Positions 34,627-43,581 of a stretch of DNA of 64,000 nucleotides are shown piece by piece. Under the pieces are notes generated by a model. That model searched no databases and was not told the origin of the DNA. It saw only the letters and a program-made list of their open reading frames with translations. The DNA lies in the NCBI GenBank assembly GCA_964550655.1, contig CAZKAQ010000004.1:11659-75658 (forward strand). The letters run 5' to 3'. The DNA is from GCA-1730015 sp964550655 (lineage in GTDB: Bacteria > Pseudomonadota > Gammaproteobacteria > Granulosicoccales > Granulosicoccaceae). Each line of letters begins with the position of its first letter. The first letter of the stretch is position 1. The position numbers were made by a program, and so were the translations under genes.

Positions 34627-35616
34627 TTAAGCTTGTGCGAGTTCTCTGTCGCTGAAAGCCAGTAAACTGGAGGAGTTATTTAAGTCCTTCGCAGATACGC
34701 TCTCATTACCGCCCGGGTTGAAATTCGACTGGAAGCTGGACCAGCAACGATCAACTGCCGTCTTGCACCAGGCTTTTGATTCACGCAGTTCCGCAAACGT
34801 TATACCGGCACAGACCAGCCCGCCGTTGTACACCAGGTTATCGCTGGTCTTCTGATTTTTAAGGTAGCGCGCCTGATCAAATATTGCCCGCATCATTTCA
34901 AGTTTGCGCGCGTTGTTGAAGTAAGGCGATTGAAAGAACATACCAAACGCGGGAATCCAGCTAACTCGCAATCGTAAAGCGACCTGCTTACAAGACCAGA
35001 CTGTCTCGTCTGATGCATCACAGCGATCAAGGTTTGCCACCCAGCCCGACATCTGTCTGGCAAATGCCATGGCATACTTTTCATCACCGGTACGCTGATA
35101 CGCATGACCAAGCAGAGGCCACCAGCCATGACGATTCAGACGTGCAAGCCATTCGCGATTTTCAAGAATATTCTTTTGCCAGTCTATATCACCGCTACAA
35201 CTCAACTCGGGCGGTACACCACTCCATTCCATATCGAAGTTCAATACCTGATTAGCGCGAGCAATGAGCTCATCATCATCGCAGTGATCTGTATTGATTC
35301 TAAGGTCAGCCAGATGAGCCGGTGGCGCTAACCACTCTGACTCAACCCGCTCGCGGAAATGCTGGATTAATACTGCTGTGGATCTTAGATTGAATCCACT
35401 ATTAAGAAGTGTGTTCACCGCAGGAATATCAAACAACGACAAAAATTCGATATCACTGAGTTGTCTGACCGGTTTGTACTTACTGCAAAGCAATCGACTG
35501 ACGTTTTGAAGCAGAGTCAGTTCATTGTCCAGCAATGAACCATTTGCGCTCGCCTGATCCAAAACCCCAATTTTAAATTTGGTTCTCATCATTATTCCGC
35601 GTAAAAAATTCTCCAC
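34627..35616 (-). CDS. Heparinase II/III N-terminal-domain-only protein
   Basis: A 329-residue protein. The middle and C-terminal part resembles the all-helical N-terminal domain of heparinase II/III and oligoalginate lyases: FNRH-like LNRHGWWPLLGHAYQRTGDE, FARQMSGWVANLDRC, ALRLRVSWIPAFGMF and LKNQKTSDNLVYNGGLVCAGITFAEL. The C-terminal beta-sandwich domain, which completes the active site in known lyases, is absent. No signal peptide is visible. The convergent transglutaminase gene ends 40 bases away, leaving no room for a longer frame. It may be a truncated relic or a stand-alone sugar-binding helical protein. Starts at 35592 or 35589 are also possible. Confidence 0.6.
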   Translation of the reverse strand: MENFLRGIMMRTKFKIGVLDQASANGSLLDNELTLLQNVSRLLCSKYKPVRQLSDIEFLSLFDIPAVNTLLNSGFNLRSTAVLIQHFRERVESEWLAPPAHLADLRINTDHCDDDELIARANQVLNFDMEWSGVPPELSCSGDIDWQKNILENREWLARLNRHGWWPLLGHAYQRTGDEKYAMAFARQMSGWVANLDRCDASDETVWSCKQVALRLRVSWIPAFGMFFQSPYFNNARKLEMMRAIFDQARYLKNQKTSDNLVYNGGLVCAGITFAELRESKAWCKTAVDRCWSSFQSNFNPGGNESVSAKDLNNSSSLLAFSDRELAQA

Positions 35617-36054
35617 CGCCGATCTAGTCTGCGGCTGCCATACACCGATACTGTTCCGTATCTTGTGATGACGTCTTTGAGAATACTCATAATCAGCAAC
35701 ACAAAGCGGACTTGCACCAAGCTTTTCCAGCTTGGTAATACTACAAAATCCAAACTGTGAAGCAGTGCAAAGATAGATCTGTCTTTACGTTACAAGAGTG
35801 GAGTAACAATCTCATTTTTGTGTCACTTAAGTGACGCCAAAAACTTTTCGCCAACAAATCCAAAAAACGCGACAAGTGTTAGCTATTCCAGCAAAAAATA
35901 AAAGCACATGTGTCTGGTTGTAATGGAAACCGATTCAAACCGACAAACGATTGACACCACAGGTAATCCTGTGGCCCTAAACTTGCGCTAATTCACACTT
36001 CATTTTCGAAACATCACGTCTATAACAAGGACAACAGTTTCAGCAGGCCAGACT
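35617..36054. other. Intergenic region between divergent genes
   Basis: About 440 A-rich bases holding two clear small hairpins: ACCAAGCT/AGCTTGGT with a five-base loop at 35716-35736, and CCACAGG/CCTGTGG with a four-base loop at 35957-35974. A TTGACA at 35951-35956 abuts the second hairpin but has no matching -10 at the right distance. No T-tract follows either stem. No gene is supported here. Confidence 0.5.
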
Positions 36055-37461
36055 ATGAAAGATAAATTTATTGTCGGCTCAACAGAATGGTGCTCACTTC
36101 CGCAACTCGATATTGCTGCAGTGAAAGCACGCGTTGATTCGGGTGCAAAAACTTCTTCGATACATGCATACAACATCGAACCGTTTACCCGTGATTCAAC
36201 TCAATGGGTTCGCTTCGATCTGCATCCTTTGCAAAAGAGCAGGCGCGCTACAATAAGATGTGAAGCACCGGTTATTGATCGCAGGACTATAAGAAGCTCA
36301 AACGGCACGACCGAGAAACGTTTTGTTATACGAACACCGATGACATTAAACGGAGATACCTGGGACATTGAACTGACGCTGACCAATCGAGATGCCATGG
36401 GCTATCGGATGCTGCTTGGGCGTGAAGCAATGAGTGGCCGCATACTGGTCGACAGTGAAGAGGAGTTCCTGCTTGGTGAGGTATCAGACACGCAACTCGA
36501 AATGCTCTACGGTAAAGCGATGCCGGTACCGGGCGCCGGTTTAAAAATCGGCCTGCTGGCCAGCAACCCCACTCTCTACAGCAACAGACGAATTATGGAG
36601 GCCGGTGAAAAACGTGGTCATGAGATGGTGTTTCTGGATATCAGGCAGTGCTACATGAAGCTCGATGCAGATGCACCGGCTGTGCACTACCGCGATGGAC
36701 GCATACTCAATGATCTCGATGCAGTGATACCGAGAATCCGTCCATCAATGACTTTTTACGGCTGTGCAATAACCCGGCACTTTGAAAGCCTCGGTGTCTA
36801 TGCGCTGAATAACTCGGCAGCCATTACCCAGTCACGTGACAAACTGTACTCACTACAGATGCTGCAGGAACAAGGGCTTGATATTCCAATCACAGGCTAT
36901 GCAAACTCACCGAACGACACTGACAATCTGATTGAAATGGTCGGTGGCGCTCCACTGATAGTGAAGTTGCTTGAAGGTACTCAAGGTAAAGGTGTGGTGC
37001 TTGCCGAAACCACCAAAGCAGCGGAAAGTGTAATCAGCGCAATGAAATCAGTACGTGCTAATTTACTGGTACAGGAATTTATCGAAGAGGCTGCCGGTAA
37101 AGACCTGCGCTGCTTCATGATAGACGGTAAAGTTGCCGCATCAATTCAGCGCAGTGCCGCTCCCGGTGAGTTCCGTGCTAATTTGCACTGCGGCGGCAAA
37201 GCAACATTGGTCGACATCACACCAGAGGAAGAAACACTCGCCATTAAGGCAGCAAGGACGATGAACCTGAGCGTCGCCGGTATCGACATCATCAGGAGCG
37301 CGCGCGGACCTCTGCTGCTTGAAGTAAACTCGTCACCCGGTTTGCAGGGCATAGAGGATGCAACCGGTCGCGACGTTGCGGCGATGATGATCCAGTCAAT
37401 AGAAAAACAGCTGCGACCAATGCCGAAAGAGGTAACCTTCGACTACCTGCAGACCGCCTGA
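36055..37461 (+). CDS. RimB-RimK fusion: retropepsin-like zinc protease domain + ATP-grasp glutamate ligase
   Basis: A 468-residue two-domain protein. Residues ~5-145 are a DUF785/RimB retropepsin-like domain (VKARVDSGAKTSSIHA with the D-S-G-A motif, YRMLLGREAM). Residues ~165-460 are a RimK-type ATP-grasp ligase (LKIGLLASNPTLYSNRR, VIPRIRPSMTFYGCAITRHFE, IVKLLEGTQGKGVVLAE, LLLEVNSSPGLQGIE). RimK adds glutamates to the C-terminus of ribosomal protein S6 and RimB trims them; they are usually separate genes. Fusing ligase and protease in one chain implies tight control of the modification. It is flanked by non-coding DNA. Confidence 0.9.
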   Translation: MKDKFIVGSTEWCSLPQLDIAAVKARVDSGAKTSSIHAYNIEPFTRDSTQWVRFDLHPLQKSRRATIRCEAPVIDRRTIRSSNGTTEKRFVIRTPMTLNGDTWDIELTLTNRDAMGYRMLLGREAMSGRILVDSEEEFLLGEVSDTQLEMLYGKAMPVPGAGLKIGLLASNPTLYSNRRIMEAGEKRGHEMVFLDIRQCYMKLDADAPAVHYRDGRILNDLDAVIPRIRPSMTFYGCAITRHFESLGVYALNNSAAITQSRDKLYSLQMLQEQGLDIPITGYANSPNDTDNLIEMVGGAPLIVKLLEGTQGKGVVLAETTKAAESVISAMKSVRANLLVQEFIEEAAGKDLRCFMIDGKVAASIQRSAAPGEFRANLHCGGKATLVDITPEEETLAIKAARTMNLSVAGIDIIRSARGPLLLEVNSSPGLQGIEDATGRDVAAMMIQSIEKQLRPMPKEVTFDYLQTA

Positions 37462-37506
37462 CAATAAAACCACTCAGTTGGAGTAATCACACCTGATAAA
37501 GAGCAA

Positions 37507-38661
37507 TTAAACCGCGGCAAGCGCCTGGTCGATATCAGCCAACAGGTCATCCGCTGCTTCTATACCAACTGACAACCGCAGTTGATTTTCAGGAATCATG
37601 TTTTCTGCAGGCTCGAGTGTATGTCTGTGTTCAATCAGTGTTTCCACGCCACCAAGCGAGGTAGCGCTGGTAATGATCTGCATCGAACCCGCGAGCTTCA
37701 GTGCAGCAGACGCCTTACCATCGACCTGAAATGAAAACATTGCACCGTAGCCACCGTGCATTTGTTTGTTCGCCACCTTATGACCGGGATGACTTGTGAG
37801 CCCCGGGTAGCTGACTGACTCAATCCTGGGGTGCTGCTCAAGGTACTGCGCCAGCTGCATCGCATTTTCAGACGCACGCTGCACCCGCACAAACAACGTG
37901 CGCATGCCTCTTAACAACAGCCACGCTTCAAACGCGCCAATCACAGCCCCCGCCATCTGACGTTCACTTTTTAGCGCCTGCCACAAAGCGTGTTCCTCAC
38001 GTGTTACCACTGCACCTGCCAGTACGTCGCTATGGCCATTGAGATATTTGGTGGCGGAATGCACAACCAGATCTGCTCCCAGATCGAGCGGCTGGGTAAA
38101 CACCGGAGTCGCCGCGGTACTGTCGACACACACCAGAGCATCGTATTGATGTGCAATTTCAGACGCCAGTGCTATGTCTGTTACATGCATCATCGGATTG
38201 GAAGGCGTTTCGACCCAGACCAGATTGGTGCGATTTTTATCTGCCACACAAGCCTCAATGGAGGAGGCATCAGCGGTGTCATATTCACTGACGAATATAT
38301 CCTGCCGCCTGCAGTGCTCGTGTATCCAGAGTTTCGCCCCCCAGTACATCGCATCAGGCAACACCACGTGAGCACCGGGTGTCAGTGAATAGAAAACAGA
38401 CGCAATAGCGGCCATACCAGAGGCAAACAAGCGACATTCTTCTCCGTTCTCAAGGTCTGCGAGTGTGCGCTCTGCGTGAACAAACGTCGGGTTGTCATCT
38501 CGTGAGTAGACATTTGCTGCATTCAGTGGTGCGTAGCGATCATCTCTCGCAAAAGTAGTAGACAGCTGTATTTCAGGCACTACCGCACCACTGTGTACAT
38601 CGAGAAAATGTGCAGCTTTGGCGGAGATGGTTGCACCATCAGGATCACCGGGGTTTTTCAT
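37507..38661 (-). CDS. Trans-sulfuration-family PLP enzyme (cystathionine synthase/lyase type)
   Basis: A 384-residue Cys/Met-metabolism PLP enzyme. The PLP lysine is Lys205 in VVHSATKYLNGHSDVLAG. LFASGMAAIASVFYSL and LVWVETPSNPMMHVTDIA are typical. The C-terminal SLGGVETLIEHRHT retains the substrate-binding region, although the usual Arg after 'L-R-L-S-V-G' is present as LRLSVGIE. Candidates are cystathionine gamma-synthase (MetB), gamma-lyase or beta-lyase (MetC); sequence alone does not decide. It appears to be a single transcription unit next to polA. Confidence 0.9.
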   Translation of the reverse strand: MKNPGDPDGATISAKAAHFLDVHSGAVVPEIQLSTTFARDDRYAPLNAANVYSRDDNPTFVHAERTLADLENGEECRLFASGMAAIASVFYSLTPGAHVVLPDAMYWGAKLWIHEHCRRQDIFVSEYDTADASSIEACVADKNRTNLVWVETPSNPMMHVTDIALASEIAHQYDALVCVDSTAATPVFTQPLDLGADLVVHSATKYLNGHSDVLAGAVVTREEHALWQALKSERQMAGAVIGAFEAWLLLRGMRTLFVRVQRASENAMQLAQYLEQHPRIESVSYPGLTSHPGHKVANKQMHGGYGAMFSFQVDGKASAALKLAGSMQIITSATSLGGVETLIEHRHTLEPAENMIPENQLRLSVGIEAADDLLADIDQALAAV

Positions 38662-38755
38662 CTGACCGCCTTTTGTGTATTAGTTTTCAAGCCCATACGA
38701 GAGTCCGGCAAAAAATCAGGATAAGAGCTAAAAATAGAGAGTACCTGAGGCGTGT

Positions 38756-41476
38756 TTAGTGCGCTTCCTGCCAATTGGCACCTACACCGATTTCAACTTC
38801 CAGTGGAACACTGAGCGTACCCGCACCCACCATAATATCTGCCAACTCACCGGTTACTTTCTCTATCTGACTCTCTGCAACTTCAAGCACCAGCTCATCA
38901 TGTACCTGCATGATAACGCGGGCATCAATTTTATCGTCCAGAAGCCATTGATCAACATCAATCATTGCGCGTTTAATTATATCTGCAGCAGTTCCCTGCA
39001 TAGGTGCATTAATCGCGGTTCTCTCGGCATACTGCCTCATCTGGTAACGGCTTGAGTTGATGTCCGGCAGGTATAACCGACGACCAAACACCGTCTCAAC
39101 ATAACCCTGATGTTTGGCATTCATTTTAGTCGAGTCCATATAGCGCTTAACTCCGGGATAGCGCTCGAAATACAGATTGATATATTGCTGCGCGTCACCA
39201 CGCGATATATCAAGCTGGCGCGCCAGACCAAACGCCGACATCCCGTAAATCAAACCAAAGTTGATTGCTTTTGCTGCACGACGCTGATCTGCATCAACAT
39301 CATCCAGCGCATGACCGAAAACTTCAGCTGCAGTGGCACTGTGAATATCCGCACCTTGCTCAAATGCGGACAACAGACTCTCATCAGCAGACAAGTGGGC
39401 CATAATTCGCAGCTCGATTTGTGAATAATCGGCCGCCATCAACTGATAACCCGCTGGTGCGATAAACGCCTCGCGAATTCTTCTGCCTTCGTGGGAACGG
39501 ACAGGAATATTCTGTAGATTCGGATCAGAAGAGGAGAGCCGCCCGGTGGATGCGACAGCCTGGTGATAGGACGTATGTACCCGCCCGGTCTTTGCATTAA
39601 TTTGTTGCGGCAGCTTATCAGTGTAGGTTGATTTAAGTTTACTCAGGCTACGGTATTCAAGAATCAACTTTGGCAACGGATAATCTACAGCAAGCTGTTC
39701 CAGTACATCTTCTGCCGTAGACGGCTGGCCTTTGGGGGTTTTCCGAATAACCGGCATGCCCTTTACTTCATATAAGAGCTCACCAATTTGTTTTGCAGAG
39801 CCAAGATTAAACTCCTGCCCTGCATCTTCGTATGCCAGCGCCTCAATTGATTTAACCTTCTGTTCAATCTCTTTGCTCTGCGTATGCAGCAAATCTGCAT
39901 CAACCAATACACCGGTACGTTCAATATTCGACAATACACTTAACAGCGGAATCTCTATTTCTCTATAGACTTTGTCGAGTGCGGGTTCCGCTGTGACAAT
40001 TTTGTTTAATTGATTGAATAGTTGCAGAGCGACGTCTGCATCTTCAGCAGCGTATTCTCCGGCCGGTTCCAATTCTATCTGATTGAAGGTCAGCTGCTTC
40101 GCACCCTTGCCTGCCAGCTCTTCGAAATGGATGGTTTTAATATCCAGATATTTTTTTGCCAGTACATCAAGATCATGTCGATTGGCAGAGGCGTCACAAA
40201 CATACGACTGCAGCATGGTATCGTGTTCGATACCTCGCAGGTCTATACCATGATTGAGCAACACATTACGGTCGTACTTTAAGTGCTGACCAATCTTTTT
40301 AATCTTTTCACTTTCCAGTATGGGTTTAAACACTTCCAACACTTCATCACGCGACAGCTGATCAGGCGCTCCTTCATAATCATGTGCAACCGGCAGATAG
40401 GCGGCTTCCCCCATTTCCACCGCAAACGACAACCCCACCACTTCGGCATCCATGTAGCTGATACTGGTGGTCTCCGTATCGAACGCAAAAATGCCTTTGT
40501 CTTTTATTCTCTTTAGCCACTTTTTAAGGCTTGCTTTAGTGGTGATAATTTCATAGTCGCGTTTTTCAATTTTATCGACAGCGGGCACTTCAGGTGCTGT
40601 GCCGCCGGATACAGCAGTGGTTTGGCCATCCAGTTCATTCAGCCATGCTCTGAACTGATAACGTTCAAGCATCGGTCGCAGCGTTTCGGTATCTGTGTCC
40701 CTGATTTTCAGCGTCTCGATTGTTTCATCGAGTTCGACATCGAGTTTGATCGTCGCAAGATCATAAGACAAAGGAAGTAACGGCAGTGCCTCACGCAGAT
40801 ATTCTCCAATTTTACCTTTGATTTCATCGGCATTTTCCATCACACCGTCCATCGTGTCGTATAGATCGAGCCACTTGACAGCCGTTTTGGGACCGCACTT
40901 GTGTACTCCCGGTATGTTGTCCGCCTTGTCTCCAACCAACGCCAGATAATCGATGATCTTAGACGGCGGAACACCGAATTTTTCAACAACGCCGTCTATG
41001 TCATAGGTCTTGTTGCTCATCGTATCGATCAGTGTCACGTGCTCATTAACCAGCTGCGCAAGATCCTTATCACTGGTTGAAATCACGACCTTCTTTTTGG
41101 CGTCTGTTGCCTGCTTTGCGAGAGTACCGATCACGTCATCTGCTTCAACACCCGATACGCTGATCAGCGGCAGGCCCATGGCACGAATCAATCGGTGCAA
41201 TGGTTCTATCTGTTGTCGAAGCTCATCGGGCATCGGCGGACGTGTCGCTTTGTACTCCGCATACATTTCGTTGCGAAAAGTTTTTCCCTTGGCATCAAAA
41301 ACCACACCTACATCAGTCGGCTTGTAGGTGTCGAGCAGGCGCCGAAGCATGTTGACGACACCAAGCATGGCACCAGTCGGCTCGCCAACCTTGTTGGTCA
41401 GGGGCGGTAGTGCATGAAATGCGCGGAATAGATAAGACGATCCATCAACCAGTATCAGAGGAGGCTTGTCTGACAT
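38756..41476 (-). CDS. polA: DNA polymerase I
   Basis: A three-domain replication/repair polymerase, 906 residues from ATG 41476 (MSDKPPLILVDGSSYLFRAF; the longer frame to 41524 is unlikely). The 5'-3' exonuclease spans 1-290 with metal-binding FDAKGKTFRNEMY and GDKADNIPGV. The 3'-5' exonuclease looks active (FAFDTETTSISYMDAEVVG, LKYDRNVL, YAAEDADVALQL). The polymerase domain has motif A DYSQIELRIMAH, motif B RRAAKAINFGLIYG and motif C QVHDELVLEV. All are intact. It is divergent from the LOG-family gene. Confidence 0.97.
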   Translation of the reverse strand: MSDKPPLILVDGSSYLFRAFHALPPLTNKVGEPTGAMLGVVNMLRRLLDTYKPTDVGVVFDAKGKTFRNEMYAEYKATRPPMPDELRQQIEPLHRLIRAMGLPLISVSGVEADDVIGTLAKQATDAKKKVVISTSDKDLAQLVNEHVTLIDTMSNKTYDIDGVVEKFGVPPSKIIDYLALVGDKADNIPGVHKCGPKTAVKWLDLYDTMDGVMENADEIKGKIGEYLREALPLLPLSYDLATIKLDVELDETIETLKIRDTDTETLRPMLERYQFRAWLNELDGQTTAVSGGTAPEVPAVDKIEKRDYEIITTKASLKKWLKRIKDKGIFAFDTETTSISYMDAEVVGLSFAVEMGEAAYLPVAHDYEGAPDQLSRDEVLEVFKPILESEKIKKIGQHLKYDRNVLLNHGIDLRGIEHDTMLQSYVCDASANRHDLDVLAKKYLDIKTIHFEELAGKGAKQLTFNQIELEPAGEYAAEDADVALQLFNQLNKIVTAEPALDKVYREIEIPLLSVLSNIERTGVLVDADLLHTQSKEIEQKVKSIEALAYEDAGQEFNLGSAKQIGELLYEVKGMPVIRKTPKGQPSTAEDVLEQLAVDYPLPKLILEYRSLSKLKSTYTDKLPQQINAKTGRVHTSYHQAVASTGRLSSSDPNLQNIPVRSHEGRRIREAFIAPAGYQLMAADYSQIELRIMAHLSADESLLSAFEQGADIHSATAAEVFGHALDDVDADQRRAAKAINFGLIYGMSAFGLARQLDISRGDAQQYINLYFERYPGVKRYMDSTKMNAKHQGYVETVFGRRLYLPDINSSRYQMRQYAERTAINAPMQGTAADIIKRAMIDVDQWLLDDKIDARVIMQVHDELVLEVAESQIEKVTGELADIMVGAGTLSVPLEVEIGVGANWQEAH

Positions 41477-41670
41477 ATTGAATCCGGGAAGTTGAACTTG
41501 AATCGAAACAGAATACCTGTCCACAGAGGTTTAATCGACAACCACGAAGACTTAAATTGCAAAACAAAGGATTCTGGCGGCGAATTACGAGGCAAAAGCA
41601 AAGCACGAGCAGTACTACTAATCAGCTATACTTGAACGCTGAACGCGAATAACATCGACAGACGAATTCA

Positions 41671-42393
41671 ATGACCATCACAAAAAAGCCACAACTTCGA
41701 AAAGGTGCGGACATCGACCATGCGCTGAGCCGCGAGTCCTGGAAGATCTTCCAGATCATGGCAGAGTTTGTTGAGGGCTTTCAAAAACTCGCCGCAATCA
41801 GTCCGTCCGTCAGCGTCTTCGGTTCAGCCAGGTTCGCGCCCGATCATGAATGCAGTGTTTTAATCGAAGACATCTCTCGCAGGCTTTCAGATGCAGGTTT
41901 TGCGGTGGTCAGCGGCGGTGGGCCCGGCATCATGGAAGCCTCTAACAAAGGTGCTTTTGCCGGAAAATCAGCCAGTGTCGGGCTAAATATTCAACTGCCG
42001 TTTGAACAGTCCGGCAATCCTTATCAGGATATCGCAATCACCTTTAAATACTTTTTTATCCGCAAGGTGATGTTTGCAAAGTATGCATCTGCCTACGTGG
42101 TCATGCCCGGTGGTTTTGGCACACTGGACGAACTGGCAGAAATTCTGACTCTGATTCAGACCGGCAAATCGCGTAAGATTCCGGTAATTCTGGTCGGTAC
42201 CGAGTTCTGGAGCGGACTGGTTGATTGGCTCAGAGACTCTATGCTGTCGATGGGCACCATCAATGAGTCTGATCTTGACCTGTTCTCGATTGAAGACGAC
42301 CCCGAAAAAGTCATCGACACGATCTTTAATTTCTACGAAGGGGTTGATATGGATCAGGTACTGGCCAACGACGATATCTCTATAGATCTCTGA
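41671..42393 (+). CDS. LOG-family nucleotide phosphoribohydrolase (TIGR00730)
   Basis: A 240-residue Rossmann-fold enzyme of the LOG (lonely guy) family. The signatures are VVSGGGPGIMEASNKGAF and PGGFGTLDELAEILTLIQTGK; the second contains the conserved PGGxGTxxE motif. Family members hydrolyse nucleoside 5'-monophosphates to base plus ribose 5-phosphate; bacterial copies are often annotated as lysine decarboxylases in error. A TATACT at 41627-41632 may be its -10 element. It is followed by thrB on the same strand. Confidence 0.92.
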   Translation: MTITKKPQLRKGADIDHALSRESWKIFQIMAEFVEGFQKLAAISPSVSVFGSARFAPDHECSVLIEDISRRLSDAGFAVVSGGGPGIMEASNKGAFAGKSASVGLNIQLPFEQSGNPYQDIAITFKYFFIRKVMFAKYASAYVVMPGGFGTLDELAEILTLIQTGKSRKIPVILVGTEFWSGLVDWLRDSMLSMGTINESDLDLFSIEDDPEKVIDTIFNFYEGVDMDQVLANDDISIDL

Positions 42394-42468
42394 CCTGCAT
42401 TGCCAAACAATTTAACCATCATCTAAACAAAAAAGCCTGCCAATGCGTGCACCTGCTGCCTTTTCCTA

Positions 42469-43410
42469 ATGTCTGTTTTCACCGCTATCGATATGCCGCT
42501 GCTGGCTGCATTTCTGAAGAACTATTCCGTAGGTGCGCCAAAAGGATTCACCGGCATAGAAGCAGGCATTACCAATAGCAACTTCTTCATCGACACAGAG
42601 ACCGGGCGCTACGTTCTAACCATTGTCGAGGACGAAACTTTTGCAGACGTTGAGTGGTTTATGCAATTACTCGCCTACCTGCATCGGAACAATATCCCCT
42701 GCGCGAAACCACTACCGGCACGTAGCGGCGGCTATACACAAACTATTGCCAACAAACCGGCCACCGTTGTGCAGTGCCTGCAGGGTACAGACAAAACCCG
42801 CGTTGACAGCAACGATTGTTTTGCCATCGGCAAGGTACTCGCAAGCTTTCACACGAGTTGCCAAAACTATCCAGAGACTCGAAACGATTCCCGCGGCGAC
42901 GCATGGCGCACGGCGACCGCTTCCAGGGTTCGCACAAAACTGAGTCGGGAAGAATTGAAACTCCTCAACAAGCACATGGAAGCAGACTACGCCGGCGTGC
43001 TTGCCGGGCTACCAACGAGTGTCATACACGCCGATCTCTTTAAAGATAACGTGCTATTCAATGGCGGAAATATCAGTGGCATTATCGATTTTTACTACGC
43101 CTGCACGGGCTGCATGTTGTACGACCTTGCCATCACGTTTAATGACTGGTGTCGTGACGATACAACCCGGGTCGACCAGCAGCTCGCCGGCGCACTGATA
43201 AAAGGATACGAAAGTATTCGACCGCTCAATACCCGCGAACGCAGCAGCTGGCCCGATGCCGTTCGCTGTGCTGCACTCAGATTCTGGCTCTCAAGACTGT
43301 GCGATCTTCATTTCCCTCCGGATGCACTGATGACCTTCGCCCACGACCCGACACCACTGCAAAAAATTCTCTCGGAAGATGTCCCTTCACTAGTAGACTT
43401 GACATCTTAA
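42469..43410 (+). CDS. thrB: Homoserine kinase (ThrB, aminoglycoside-phosphotransferase fold)
   Basis: A 313-residue kinase of the APH-like ThrB type used by pseudomonads, not the GHMP type. It phosphorylates homoserine on the way to threonine. N-terminus: MSVFTAIDMPLLAAFLKNYSVG and FTGIEAGITNSNFFIDT. The catalytic loop is VIHADLFKDNVLF (H-x-D-x4-D/N). The metal-binding segment is SGIIDFYYACTG. Proximity to polA parallels the Pseudomonas arrangement. It begins 75 bases after the LOG gene. Confidence 0.92.
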   Translation: MSVFTAIDMPLLAAFLKNYSVGAPKGFTGIEAGITNSNFFIDTETGRYVLTIVEDETFADVEWFMQLLAYLHRNNIPCAKPLPARSGGYTQTIANKPATVVQCLQGTDKTRVDSNDCFAIGKVLASFHTSCQNYPETRNDSRGDAWRTATASRVRTKLSREELKLLNKHMEADYAGVLAGLPTSVIHADLFKDNVLFNGGNISGIIDFYYACTGCMLYDLAITFNDWCRDDTTRVDQQLAGALIKGYESIRPLNTRERSSWPDAVRCAALRFWLSRLCDLHFPPDALMTFAHDPTPLQKILSEDVPSLVDLTS

Positions 43411-43581
43411 TCAGCTGGCAGTGATTGGTCACCAGGTAAGTGCCAAGCGGTCTAAATATGTTATTCTCGGTAGAATTCGGCCCGTTTTTGCCTAAAAAGC
43501 TCCGGATACTTTGCCATGGTTCACGCTTGGCGGAATACTAAATCATACGAAAATTAAGTATTAAAAATACTGAGGAAACCT

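Noticed and set aside
35951..35983. TTGACA box as a sigma-70 promoter for the RimB-RimK gene
   Set aside because: No acceptable -10 hexamer lies 15-19 bases downstream, and the spacer is occupied by a hairpin.
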